A DNA stretch of 64,000 nucleotides from Fulvivirga ligni (GCF_021389935.1 NZ_CP089979.1:1903001-1967000); one strand, 5' to 3'; positions 48,773-57,527 are shown, numbered from the stretch's first letter. Made by a program: numbers and translations. Notes: generated from the sequence alone by a model not told the origin.

Positions 48773-49503
48773 TATAGGCTATCGTTTAGTAAGGGCAAAT
48801 CTAAGGCCTTTTTATAATATTTCTCTTGTCTGGATTTTTTCATTACGCCAAAGTGACGAATATTATGGCAATCACTTCCGATCAAATGGACCTGTTTTGC
48901 ATCGATCAGCTTCTCCGCAGTTTTTTTAATTCTTTTAGAGTAATACCCTGATAGCGAGTTTATATTTAGCTGCATTAATACGCCTCTATTGATCAGGTCT
49001 TCAACCTTACTAAGGTCTTCTTGTAGATAGACATATCTTTCTGGATGGGCTAAAATAGGGTTTAAGCCTTTGGATTTTGCTTCGAAGATGAACTCTTTCA
49101 TATACAGCGGCTCTGTCATAAAAGAGGTTTCGAAAAGAAAATAGTTGTCACCGAAAGTCAACAGTTCTTTTGGTTTTTCTGCTACGATATTAATAAGCTG
49201 TTCATCCAAATAATATTCCGCACTGGCCTTTACCTCTACGTCTATATTTTGCTCTTTTAATAATTGCTTCAGTTGCTCTAATTTGTGAAGGATATCTTCT
49301 GACGAGTTATTATAAAAGTCATGCATTACATGAGGTGTGGTAATTATCTTACTGTAACCAAGACTTTTAAGGCCATTGATGATCTCTAGGCTTTCTTCAA
49401 AACTTTCAACACCGTCATCTAACCCGGGAAGCAGGTGAGAGTGTAGATCGCAATTGACAGCTTTTACTGGGGCACTATTTTTTTTAGAGAATATTTTAAA
49501 CAC
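48772..49503 (-). CDS. cpsB: PHP-type tyrosine-protein phosphatase (CpsB/YwqE)
   Basis: 243 residues. Starts with GTG at 49503, overlapping the wzc end by 8 nt. DLHSHLLPGLDDGVESFE is the PHP metal-binding start, TPHVMHDFY the second His cluster, ILAHPERY and LIGSDCHNIRHF the later ones. Dephosphorylates the autokinase Wzc, cycling capsule or exopolysaccharide chain assembly. Manganese-dependent in homologues. Confidence 0.92.
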   Translation of the reverse strand: MFKIFSKKNSAPVKAVNCDLHSHLLPGLDDGVESFEESLEIINGLKSLGYSKIITTPHVMHDFYNNSSEDILHKLEQLKQLLKEQNIDVEVKASAEYYLDEQLINIVAEKPKELLTFGDNYFLFETSFMTEPLYMKEFIFEAKSKGLNPILAHPERYVYLQEDLSKVEDLINRGVLMQLNINSLSGYYSKRIKKTAEKLIDAKQVHLIGSDCHNIRHFGVMKKSRQEKYYKKALDLPLLNDSL

Positions 49504-51826
49504 CTCTTACAAAAGCGTATCGTATTTTATTAATTAGTCCTTTGGGCTTTTCTTCATAGTAGCCATAGCCATAGCTTTTAGCACCTACAATAGAGGCTGC
49601 ATTAAGTATAACTGCGAGGTTTTTAAAATTATTAACCTCTCTTAATTTATTTAATGTGTTGAGGAATATCTTTTTCGAATAATTAGATCTTACTATGTAT
49701 AAGGCCAAATCTGCCTTTTTCATCGCCAGCACACCATCAGTGACCAGACCTACCGGAGGAGTATCCAAAATGATAATATCATAGATTTTCTTCAAGTCCT
49801 CTAAAAGTTGATCAAATTCACCGTTTAACAAAAGTTCTGAAGGGTTAGGCGGAGTAGGACCTGCAGAAATGAAATCAAGGTTTTCTATCTCAGTCTTTTG
49901 GATACATTCTTCAAGTGTATGCCTTTGAATGAGTATTGTACTAACACCCTTAGGTGATTCCGGAGTGCTAAAAGCGGTGTGAACACGAGGTTTACGCATG
50001 TCAAGGTCAAGCACCACCACCTTCTTCTTTGAAAGCGCAATTATACCACTCAGGTTAACTGAAATGAAGGTCTTTCCTTCTCCACTTATGGTGGAGGTGA
50101 TGGAGATAATCTTCTTTTTATCGTTGGGAATAATAAATTCAATATTAGTTCGAATGGTCCTAAGGGCCTCACTTACAGCAGATTTCGGTCTTCTATTGAT
50201 GGTTAATTGAGTCTCAGATATTCTTTCCTGGCTCTTAGGAACACTACCTAAAATAGGTGCGGAGGTAAGTTTTTCAAGTTCAGCTATGCCATTAATTTTA
50301 TTGTGAAGTAAATATCTGCCACCGACAAATAATAAACTTAATATAAGGCCTGCTACCATGCCAATACCCTGAATGATTACTTTATTAGGTGATATTGGCA
50401 TCCAAGGTGTAGTTGCTGGAGATAGAATTTTGAAATCGGTAGTTGTTCCTGCCTGAGCAATTTGAAACTGTGCCTTGCTTTGCATTAATGAAAGATAGAA
50501 CTCTTCATACAAGCTAAAGAATCTTTGATTTTTCTTGTACTCCGTACTCTTGCCTGGTAATCTCACGAAACTTGCCTCAAGTTCATTTTTTCGTTTATTT
50601 AGACTCACTCTGTCTTTGAAATAGCCCTCTTGTAGCGTATTAATTTGTTGTTTTAGCTCTGCCGTTGCCTGGTCTATTTCCTTATCTAGTCTCTTAACCG
50701 CAAAAGTGTTTTCGCTGTAGGACAGATTTACTTTTTTTCTGAGTTTAATATTTTCCTGAAGCTCTTTGAGTGATTGAGTGACGTAATCTGGAAGATAGTA
50801 CAGATTGGCACTTATTATATCATCTTCAGATCCTAGACTTGATAATAGATTTTCGGCGGCTTGTATTTTTTTAGAGACATGATACCTCTGAGAATCAATT
50901 TCATTAATGGCTGTTACTGTTTTTCTTAGGTCTTCATCAAGGTTATTAGTTCTATTCTGAATGGTAAAGTTTTCAAAGAAGTCCTCGTATCCTTCAAGTT
51001 GTGCCTCAATCTCTTTTAACTCCTGATTTAACCAGTTGATCTTCTGACTATTCTCAAGGTTTTTTTCTTGTTCCGTATAATTTAAATACAGCGTATCAAT
51101 GGCGTTTACTAGATCCCTGGCCTTATATGGGTTGTAATCTCTAAAGGCAACTTTAATAGTGTTAGCATTGAAATTCAAAGGCTCGACGGTCAGGTGACTC
51201 GCTATATATGCAATCTGAGCTTCTTCGCTATTAAGGGTGAAAAAGAAGTTCTTATCACCATTGGGCTCGTAATTTTTGGTTAAGTAAACTGTGAATTCTA
51301 TTTGACTAGTAACAACCTTTTCCCCAAACCTGTATTCTACAGCATTATCATTGTCTTCAGAGCCACTGAAGTTGATATTATATACTTTATCATTTAAGAT
51401 GGTGATGTAGATTCTTCTGTCGTAAAGACTAGGATTTAATAGTTTGTAACTAACTATAAAGGGAGAGGTTTTAAACTTTTCGTCCACCAAAACATTACCA
51501 GCTGTATAATAGCTGATGTTCAGATCAACGGCATCAATTACCTTATTAAAGAAAAGTCTTGATTTAAGAAGCTCTATTTCCCCTGAAATCATATTGATAT
51601 TAGGAGATTCATTAATTCCAGCTATACCGAGTTCTGATGCTTCTGACTTTACATCTATTTTTAACTCTGATTGAGATTCGAAAAGTGGCTTGGTCCACCG
51701 GACATATAGATAGGCTATGCTATTAGTTAAAAGAAAAATGAGGATAACCCAGATAATACTTTTCTTGAAAACAGCATAAACTTTTTCAAAATCGATTGTT
51801 TCTATGGTTTTTCCCTGCTTTTCCAA
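49496..51826 (-). CDS. wzc: Polysaccharide co-polymerase / tyrosine autokinase (Wzc-like)
   Basis: 776 residues. Two membrane helices (~27-47 and ~500-520) enclose a Wzz-type periplasmic chain-length region rich in coiled coil. The cytoplasmic BY-kinase has Walker A ISGEGKT, A' LDLDMRKPR and B IIILDTPPVG. The C-terminal tail holds a tyrosine cluster (SYGYGYYEEK), the expected autophosphorylation site. Start is TTG at 51826, one base after the wza stop. Controls polymerisation and export of the polysaccharide with Wza. Confidence 0.94.
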   Translation of the reverse strand: MEKQGKTIETIDFEKVYAVFKKSIIWVILIFLLTNSIAYLYVRWTKPLFESQSELKIDVKSEASELGIAGINESPNINMISGEIELLKSRLFFNKVIDAVDLNISYYTAGNVLVDEKFKTSPFIVSYKLLNPSLYDRRIYITILNDKVYNINFSGSEDNDNAVEYRFGEKVVTSQIEFTVYLTKNYEPNGDKNFFFTLNSEEAQIAYIASHLTVEPLNFNANTIKVAFRDYNPYKARDLVNAIDTLYLNYTEQEKNLENSQKINWLNQELKEIEAQLEGYEDFFENFTIQNRTNNLDEDLRKTVTAINEIDSQRYHVSKKIQAAENLLSSLGSEDDIISANLYYLPDYVTQSLKELQENIKLRKKVNLSYSENTFAVKRLDKEIDQATAELKQQINTLQEGYFKDRVSLNKRKNELEASFVRLPGKSTEYKKNQRFFSLYEEFYLSLMQSKAQFQIAQAGTTTDFKILSPATTPWMPISPNKVIIQGIGMVAGLILSLLFVGGRYLLHNKINGIAELEKLTSAPILGSVPKSQERISETQLTINRRPKSAVSEALRTIRTNIEFIIPNDKKKIISITSTISGEGKTFISVNLSGIIALSKKKVVVLDLDMRKPRVHTAFSTPESPKGVSTILIQRHTLEECIQKTEIENLDFISAGPTPPNPSELLLNGEFDQLLEDLKKIYDIIILDTPPVGLVTDGVLAMKKADLALYIVRSNYSKKIFLNTLNKLREVNNFKNLAVILNAASIVGAKSYGYGYYEEKPKGLINKIRYAFVRGV

Positions 51827-52582
51827 TTAATTCAAACTAATAATTATCACCACCAATGAGACAACGCTGCTGAGCATACTGACTACAGGGCCATTATCCC
51901 TTATGAATTCAGAAAAAGGCTTTTTCACAGGCTCTACATATATGATGTCACCATTTTGTACTGTCATGTTATCGGTAAGGTATCCATTGAGCGTGGAAAA
52001 ATCAATCATGTACATTTCTTCCCCTCTTAACAAACGAATATTGTTCACTTTATTAGTGCTTTCCATATTAGATGAAAGAGCTAAAACCTCTGTCACTTTC
52101 ATGTTTTCATTCTCAAGAGGAATAACCTGTCCACCGCCACTGGCTCCTAGTAAAACTACTCGTTTATTTAAGTATCTTAATTTAACGAAGGGCTCTTCAT
52201 AAAACTCCTTAAACTTCTCTTCTAGAATATCTTCTGCATCAGAAATGGAATGGCCCTCTAGTTTAATTAAGCCTACCATTGGGAAGTCAACAAAACCATC
52301 AATATTAACTAGATATTGATTTTTTTCTTCTGAAGTAGTTTGAGTAGTATTAGAGATTTCTTTGAGATGATTTTCAGGATCTATAAGCTGCTCCCCGTTA
52401 TGAGTGTAAACTTCTATGGATAAATAGTCATTTTTCTCAATAAGGTAGTTGCTTTCAGCTGATCTGACCTCTTCAGAAATTTTTAAACTCCTGTTGCTTT
52501 CATTCTTAAACATGATCGTGTTTTTATACGAGCCACATGAACATAGCAACAATATGGAGCACAGGTAAAATAAATTTTTCAA
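51827..52582 (-). CDS. wza: Polysaccharide export lipoprotein (Wza-like)
   Basis: 251 residues. Lipobox LLLCSC, Poly_export domain (IEKNDYLSIEVYTHNGEQLI) and SLBB segment (LLGASGGGQVIPLENENMKV), and a C-terminal hydrophobic helix (VSMLSSVVSLVVIIISLN). Forms the outer-membrane pore for the polymer. Starts at TTG 52582; 15 bp after rfbC. Confidence 0.92.
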   Translation of the reverse strand: MKNLFYLCSILLLCSCGSYKNTIMFKNESNRSLKISEEVRSAESNYLIEKNDYLSIEVYTHNGEQLIDPENHLKEISNTTQTTSEEKNQYLVNIDGFVDFPMVGLIKLEGHSISDAEDILEEKFKEFYEEPFVKLRYLNKRVVLLGASGGGQVIPLENENMKVTEVLALSSNMESTNKVNNIRLLRGEEMYMIDFSTLNGYLTDNMTVQNGDIIYVEPVKKPFSEFIRDNGPVVSMLSSVVSLVVIIISLN

Positions 52583-52597
52583 TTTTAACCTATCAAT

Positions 52598-53143
52598 TTA
52601 GTTTAAAAAATTACGTTCAAACTCTTCTAAGGTAGGTAGCTCTAAATCTTTATCAGAAATAATAGGGTTAGAAACACCCCAGTCTATATTTAAGGTTTTA
52701 TCATCAAACCTAATTCCACCTTCAGAGTTCTTGTGGTATAAATTACTGCATTTATATTGAAAAATACTATCTTCTAGAGCGGCAAATCCATGAGCAAACC
52801 CTTCAGGAATAAGGACGGCATTATTTTTAACTGCGTCTAACTCAAAGTAATATACCTGTTTAAAAGTTTCAGAGTCGGGTCTTAAGTCTACCGCTACATC
52901 TAGAACCCTACCTGAAGTAACTCGCACTAGTTTGGCCTGAGCATATGGAGCGAATTGTAAGTGTAAACCTCTCACAACACCCTTTTTCGAAAACGACTGG
53001 TTGTCCTGAACGAAATCGTAATTAATTCCTTTTTCCGTGAGCCTTTCCTGATTAAAAGATTCAAAGAAGAAACCTCTGTCATCTTCAAAAATATTTGGGG
53101 TTAATTCATAAAGCCCTCTTACACCTGTCTCTTTTACGTTCAT
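52598..53143 (-). CDS. rfbC: dTDP-4-dehydrorhamnose 3,5-epimerase
   Basis: 181 residues, normal. A cupin: general base His61 in VRGLHLQ, with KLVRVTSGRVLDVAVDLR and PEGFAHGF. Makes the precursor of dTDP-L-rhamnose or of related sugars. The partner enzymes RfbA, RfbB and RfbD are not in this window. Confidence 0.95.
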   Translation of the reverse strand: MNVKETGVRGLYELTPNIFEDDRGFFFESFNQERLTEKGINYDFVQDNQSFSKKGVVRGLHLQFAPYAQAKLVRVTSGRVLDVAVDLRPDSETFKQVYYFELDAVKNNAVLIPEGFAHGFAALEDSIFQYKCSNLYHKNSEGGIRFDDKTLNIDWGVSNPIISDKDLELPTLEEFERNFLN

Positions 53144-53203
53144 TGAGTTGATAGTTATTCTATAGAAAATACTAAGATAACACTAGTAAGAGACAAATAC
53201 AGA

Positions 53204-54310
53204 TTATTGATTAAATTCTGCTATAGTTTTGATGTATGAGTCAATAACCAGAACTTCATTGAATTCCTCTTCCACCTTTTTACGACCATTGAGGCCAAAG
53301 TTTTTGATATCTGAATCTGGCAAAAGGCACATGTTATTCATTTTTAGAGCCAGATCTTCTGAACTCTTTAATTCACAGAGATAACCATTGAAGTTATTGG
53401 TAACTACATTGTTGCAACCTGGTACATCGGTAGCAATAATCGGTTTTGCAGAGCTAGCAGCCTCCAGTAATGTTCTTGGAGTGCCCTCTCGGTATGACGG
53501 CAGAACTATACAATCTGCATTTTCTATGAAATTTCTTACATCACTTGTGGTGCCTAAATACTCAATTACGTTGCTGTTAATCCAGTCGTTAATAAGATCT
53601 TCTTGAATACCTCTCTTATGTTCTGGGTCTTTTGCTCCGAGAATTTGGAACCTGGCATTGATGCCACTTTCCTTTAATTTCTTCACTGCATCAATGTATT
53701 CAATGACACCTTTATCATATATAAGTCTGGATATTAAAAGGAAGGTGAATGGGTTATTTCGCTTAAAGGCCATAGGAGGGAAATGATTCAAATCAATTCC
53801 TGATCCAGGTATCACTTCGCAGAGTTCCTCTTTGATAAGTTTTTCCTTTATAAAAAGGTCATTGTCATGATGGTTTTGGAAGAAGACTTTCTTTGGAAAT
53901 TTAAATGCAACTTTATACATTAAAAGTGCTATAGTGGAGACGATGCCTTTTTGCAAAAACACTGTTCCTAGCCCACATACATTATTTATGCAAGGAATTT
54001 TTAATGAAGCTGCCGCTAATGTACCGTAAATATTGGGTTTAATAGTGAAATGAAGAATGATGTCTGGCTGTACCTTTTTATAGATAGATCTAAGCTCAAA
54101 AAATAGAGCCATATCTTTTATAGGATTTGCGCCTCTGCTATCCATCTTTACAGGATGAAATTCGCAATTACTCTCCTTTATTTTTTGCGTATAATCGTCT
54201 GCCGGGGCGATAACGTGTATAGCATGATTCTCATTTTGTAAAGCCTTTATCAGGCTCATTCTGAAATTATATACATTCCAGGATGTATTAAGTACAATCG
54301 CAACCTTCAT
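53204..54310 (-). CDS. Glycosyltransferase family 4
   Basis: About 368 residues from the ATG at 54310, preferred over the TTG 39 bp earlier because the Rossmann strand begins MKVAIVLNTSWNVYNFR. GT-B fold; the C-terminal donor site is visible as LISRLIYDKGVIEYIDA and PSYREGTPRTLLEAASSAKPIIATD, with the EGTPRTLLE nucleotide-sugar motif. Adds a sugar to the lipid-linked repeat of the exopolysaccharide. First gene of the minus-strand polysaccharide run; 60 bp separate it from rfbC. Confidence 0.9.
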   Translation of the reverse strand: MKVAIVLNTSWNVYNFRMSLIKALQNENHAIHVIAPADDYTQKIKESNCEFHPVKMDSRGANPIKDMALFFELRSIYKKVQPDIILHFTIKPNIYGTLAAASLKIPCINNVCGLGTVFLQKGIVSTIALLMYKVAFKFPKKVFFQNHHDNDLFIKEKLIKEELCEVIPGSGIDLNHFPPMAFKRNNPFTFLLISRLIYDKGVIEYIDAVKKLKESGINARFQILGAKDPEHKRGIQEDLINDWINSNVIEYLGTTSDVRNFIENADCIVLPSYREGTPRTLLEAASSAKPIIATDVPGCNNVVTNNFNGYLCELKSSEDLALKMNNMCLLPDSDIKNFGLNGRKKVEEEFNEVLVIDSYIKTIAEFNQ

Positions 54311-54547
54311 TCCACCAACTAGTAATTCTTTTCTATGCTGAACAAGCAATGATATCGTTATTTTTTAACTTTGTAAACAATATAAGCCTGTTTCTGGCTA
54401 TATATTTTTTTTGACATAAAAGTAACCAATTCTTACATGACAGCAAGAACTTGTAATGTTCATATAAGTTACACATTCTGGCTAACATTATAAATTAAAT
54501 TATCGTTAATAAATTTAATTGGTAAGAATTAAGGAGAGAGAAATTAT

Positions 54548-55681
54548 ATGGATAAATGTGTATTAGTAACGGTAGCTGATAAAGGCGCTGACGATAATGT
54601 TATTAATGAGCATCTGGACGAGCTGGCATTTCTAGCATCTACTGCTCATATAGAAACCGAAAAGATTTTTATTCAGAAACTTGAAAAGCCTGATATAAGA
54701 AGTTTTGTAGGTAAAGGTAAGCTCGAAGAGATTAAGCAGTATATGATTAGCCGAGATATAGAAATTATCATTTTTGATGATGACTTATCTCCAAGTCAAC
54801 TTCGAAATCTTGAGCGTGAACTGAAGTGTAAAATATACGATAGAAGTTTACTTATCTTGGATATCTTTCTTGAGCGTGCCCAAACTGCCCAAGCCAAAAC
54901 TCAGGTGGAGCTAGCCAGATACCAGTATCTTATGCCAAGGCTTACAAGAATGTGGACTCACTTGGAGAGACAAAGAGGTGGGACAGGAACTCGTGGTGGA
55001 GCAGGAGAGAAGGAAATTGAGACTGATAGAAGAAATATTCGAAACCAGATCACTGTTTTACAGAAAAAGCTGGAGAAGATAGAGAAGCAAAATGCAGTAC
55101 AACGTAAATCTAGAACTGGCATAGTGAGAATGGCACTGGTTGGATATACTAACGTAGGTAAGTCTACGCTGATGACCATGCTGTCTAAAAGTGACGTTAA
55201 AGCAGAGGATAAGCTTTTTGCTACGGTTGATTCTACGGTGAGGAAGGTTGTTTTTGAGAATATTCCATTTCTGCTTTCAGATACGGTAGGATTTATTAGA
55301 AAGCTACCTCACCACTTAATAGAGTCTTTTAAATCTACGTTAGCGGAGGTGAAGGAAGCTGATGTGCTTATTCATGTTGTAGATATTTCGCATCCGGCCT
55401 ATGAGGATCATATTAGGGTAGTAAAAGAAACACTTAAGGAATTAGATGCGGTGGATAAACCGACTATATACGTTTTTAATAAAATTGACCTTTTAGAAGA
55501 GGAGGAAATGGAAGACCTTCAAGATAGAAGAATAGCAAATATTGAAACGGATGATAAAAGGGTATTTGTTTCGGCGGCTAGTAAAATTAATATAGATGAA
55601 TTAAGGCAAGCTATATTGGAGGCTGCAAAGATTAGACATTATCAGATATACCCTAACTCACTGAGTGATGTAACCTGGTAA
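54548..55681 (+). CDS. hflX: GTPase HflX
   Basis: 377 residues. N-terminal HflX domain (VGKGKLEEI, KIYDRSLLILDIFLERAQT), glycine-rich linker RQRGGTGTRGGAGEKEIE, then G domain: G1 GYTNVGKST, G3 DTVGF, G4 NKID, G5 SAASK. Splits stalled 70S ribosomes in stress. Unlike most genes here it has a clear Shine-Dalgarno (AAGGAG at 54531-54536) 11 bp before the ATG. A TAACTTTG at 54366-54373 could be its -7 element but lacks a -33 TTG. Confidence 0.96.
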   Translation: MDKCVLVTVADKGADDNVINEHLDELAFLASTAHIETEKIFIQKLEKPDIRSFVGKGKLEEIKQYMISRDIEIIIFDDDLSPSQLRNLERELKCKIYDRSLLILDIFLERAQTAQAKTQVELARYQYLMPRLTRMWTHLERQRGGTGTRGGAGEKEIETDRRNIRNQITVLQKKLEKIEKQNAVQRKSRTGIVRMALVGYTNVGKSTLMTMLSKSDVKAEDKLFATVDSTVRKVVFENIPFLLSDTVGFIRKLPHHLIESFKSTLAEVKEADVLIHVVDISHPAYEDHIRVVKETLKELDAVDKPTIYVFNKIDLLEEEEMEDLQDRRIANIETDDKRVFVSAASKINIDELRQAILEAAKIRHYQIYPNSLSDVTW

Positions 55682-55684
55682 ATC

Positions 55685-56125
55685 TTAAAGTCTCATAATT
55701 TCTCTAACAGCCTTTAATTGAGTGATAACTTTTTCATGTTGGTTAACTACATCGTTTAAGTTATCAAGTATTTCCTCAGCAAGCTCTCTTAGATTCATGA
55801 ATGCCTCAGGTTCACTACCTGAGTCAAATTCACTTTGAATTTCGTTGAGAGCTTTCTTATATAATAGGATGTCTTTTATAGAGGTGACGTAGCTCGCTTC
55901 AGAATTATTCTGTTTTTCGTATAATTCGTCTACGTTTACCTCTAAGATGCTGGCGAGTACGTTAAGTACATCCATATCAGGAGCCGTCTTCCCGTTTTCC
56001 CAAGAAGAGATGGTTCCTTGTCTGAATTTCTTACCTATCCTTTTATACACTTCATTACGCAAGTCATGTTGGGTTAATCCCTTCTTTTTGCGAAAAAAAG
56101 CTATTTTATTTCCTGTTGTTATCAA
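55685..56125 (-). CDS. XRE-family transcriptional regulator
   Basis: 146 residues. HTH_3/Cro-C1 domain at ~5-70 (AFFRKKKGLTQHDLR... GTISSWENGKTAPDMDVLNVLA), then a coiled-coil tail (~75-146) for dimerisation. Starts at TTG 56125. Divergent from the 93-residue gene across 280 bp with repeated AATACG motifs, which might be operators. Convergent with hflX: 3 bp between stops. Confidence 0.87.
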   Translation of the reverse strand: MITTGNKIAFFRKKKGLTQHDLRNEVYKRIGKKFRQGTISSWENGKTAPDMDVLNVLASILEVNVDELYEKQNNSEASYVTSIKDILLYKKALNEIQSEFDSGSEPEAFMNLRELAEEILDNLNDVVNQHEKVITQLKAVREIMRL

Positions 56126-56405
56126 TGTTATAACAATGTATTAGAATAACGAGTAGCGCAAATTTCTAAAAATAAACTTTTTAGAATCTTAAATATAGTA
56201 AAAAAATATGTTGTTCTGTTTTTGATACAATTTAAAAATAGAAATACGGCTACAGAAAAAATTTTACGAAAAAATACGTTTATGTTTTGAGTAATACGTA
56301 TAAAAACTTACATTTGGTTGAATAAAAATTCTATATATCGTTTATTTGAAATATATCTAATCTAAAAACCGTATATTTTATCAACTAAACCTTATATACA
56401 ACGTT
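56126..56405. other. Divergent promoter region between the XRE gene and a small unknown gene
   Basis: 280 bp, AT-rich. AATACG occurs at 56243, 56273 and 56293, the last within the palindrome TACGTA. These repeats are candidate operators for the XRE regulator. No clear TAnnTTTG promoter seen. Confidence 0.45.
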
Positions 56406-56687
56406 ATGATATCAATTGAGAACTATCCGCGTTTAGAATTTTTCATTCACTCATCAGCAGAAGAGCTGATAGATAAGTCGTATAGACATGTTGAGAAGTT
56501 GCCTATTTGTTGGGTTGCGCACGAGGAAATGGAGCTTGAGTATGGAAAAGCTTTAAGTGAGCATGGTGTAGAGATAGAGATGAATGAAGGTCAGCTTTTA
56601 TATAAAGATAAACTAAGCGATACTGTAGTAGCTAGAATACTATTTAGTAAGAAGCTTGTAGAGATGGATTTACGAATAACCGCATAA
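56406..56687 (+). CDS. Unrecognised small acidic protein
   Basis: 93 residues, no signal peptide or membrane helix, no recognised family. Acidic with alternating helix and strand; notable WVAHEEMELEYGKALSEHG and the C-terminal RILFSKKLVEMDLRITA. Divergent partner of the XRE regulator, followed by its own terminator at 56734-56781, which supports its being a real gene. Confidence 0.65.
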   Translation: MISIENYPRLEFFIHSSAEELIDKSYRHVEKLPICWVAHEEMELEYGKALSEHGVEIEMNEGQLLYKDKLSDTVVARILFSKKLVEMDLRITA

Positions 56688-56733
56688 AGGTTATTTGAAA
56701 AATATTTAAGATACCCACCTGGGTTTAGGTTGA

Positions 56734-56781
56734 ACGTCATCACGAGGAGGTAAAACGTTATCTCCTCCGATGACATTTTTT
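56734..56781 (+). terminator. Terminator of the 93-residue gene
   Basis: Stem GTCATC-GAGGAG with CTCCTC-GATGAC, small bulges, loop ~12 nt, then ATTTTTTG. Arms 56736-56749 and 56762-56774. Confidence 0.75.
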
Positions 56782-56814
56782 GTTTATACCCCTTCCGAAC
56801 TTGATACCCGTAAA

Positions 56815-57065
56815 TTATTTTTTCTTTCCCGGTCCTTTAATATTCTGAAAAGTAATTTTAAACAGCATATAAAGTAAAAATATCCATGGAGCTCCGTGTA
56901 AAAATAAATCGAAGTAATCCATAGGTTTCATGCCTATACCTCCACCAAATACTCATTTTAATTTCCCCCAAATATGAGGTTCGGGTGCAAATGGTGCTAA
57001 TCCAAGTGAAAGTGATGCTAATAATGCCAAGAAAAGCTAGGATTTAGTCCCTTACTCACATTCAT
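56815..57065 (-). pseudogene. Decayed small membrane-protein gene (frameshift plus in-frame TGA)
   Basis: On the minus strand one frame reads ALLASLSLGLAPFAPEPHIW then GKLK, then TGA (56955-56953), then VFGGGIGMKPMDYFDLFLHG and APWIFLLYMLFK, ending at TAA 56815-56817. The two sides look like one small protein with a leading hydrophobic segment and a second helix; the TGA occupies a site where Trp (TGG) would read through. A TAG at 57039-57037 precedes this frame, while the only upstream ATG (57065) is in another frame, so one indel in the TTTT run (57032-57035) is also needed. A 38-residue protein could start at ATG 56931, behind GGAGG. Pseudogene is favoured. Confidence 0.5.
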
Positions 57066-57392
57066 AAGTTGAAAATTTTACGTGTATAAAATATATGTTA
57101 AAGTACATGTGTGTAGAAGTGTTCATTATTTCTAATTTATAGTATGCAATGGTTGCTTCAAAGCAGTGAATTGTAATGAATATCAATTCCTTTACAGATA
57201 TACTTACTAATCATAAAAAGGGTTCGTGATAAATATTACACAGTATGAGACATATAGAATGCGCCTATATAAAATAAGATAGAGCTTAAAAGGCGGTAAT
57301 TCATTGGGTGAAATGTAGCTTTTTTATACCTTTGATCCTTTCGAATTGTCAGACATCAGAGCAAATCATACTTTTCTTTTGCTCCAATACAA
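57066..57392. other. Non-coding region before tRNA-Arg
   Basis: No coding frame or strong repeat seen except the promoter at 57304-57334. Confidence 0.5.
57304..57334 (+). promoter_or_regulatory. Bacteroidota-type promoter for tRNA-Arg
   Basis: TTG at 57304-57306, 20-nt spacer, TACCTTTG at 57327-57334, a good match to the phylum consensus. The tRNA begins ~58 bp downstream, implying a 5' leader. Confidence 0.6.
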
Positions 57393-57464
57393 GGCCCCGT
57401 AGTTCAATGGATAGAATAAGAGTTTCCTAAACTCCAGATACAGGTTCGATTCCTGTCGGGGCTA
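57393..57464 (+). tRNA. tRNA-Arg(CCT)
   Basis: 72 nt. Acceptor GGCCCCG/CGGGGCT (G1-U72 wobble); D-arm GTTC AATGGATA GAAT; anticodon loop TTCCTAA, anticodon CCT reading AGG; T-arm ACAGG TTCGATT CCTGT; discriminator A. The top pair of the anticodon stem (27-43) is A-C, a mismatch. Confidence 0.93.
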
Positions 57465-57470
57465 CTACAT

Positions 57471-57512
57471 AAACAAAAGGCCACCTAGATTATTCCAGGT
57501 GGCCTTTTGTTT
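57471..57512. terminator. Bidirectional terminator after tRNA-Arg
   Basis: Perfect 16-bp inverted repeat (57471-57486 with 57497-57512), core AAAAGGCCACCT, 10-nt loop, A and T runs outside. Serves the tRNA and the converging 57528 gene. Confidence 0.88.
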
Positions 57513-57527
57513 TAATAAACGAATTTC

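Noticed and set aside
54310-54349. TTG start for the glycosyltransferase giving 13 extra residues
   Set aside because: The extra residues do not fit the GT4 N-terminus; ATG at 54310 begins exactly at the first strand.
54366-54373. TAACTTTG as the hflX promoter
   Set aside because: Consensus -7 box but no TTG at -33, and 175 bp from the start; left as a note only.
56953-56955. TGA read as tryptophan through recoding
   Set aside because: TGA is an ordinary stop elsewhere in the window (for example the HD gene at 5003-5005), so a code change is not supported.
57394-57465. tRNA-Arg beginning one base later, at GCCCCGT
   Set aside because: That register gives a T-T pair at the acceptor base; starting at 57393 gives seven pairs including a G-U.
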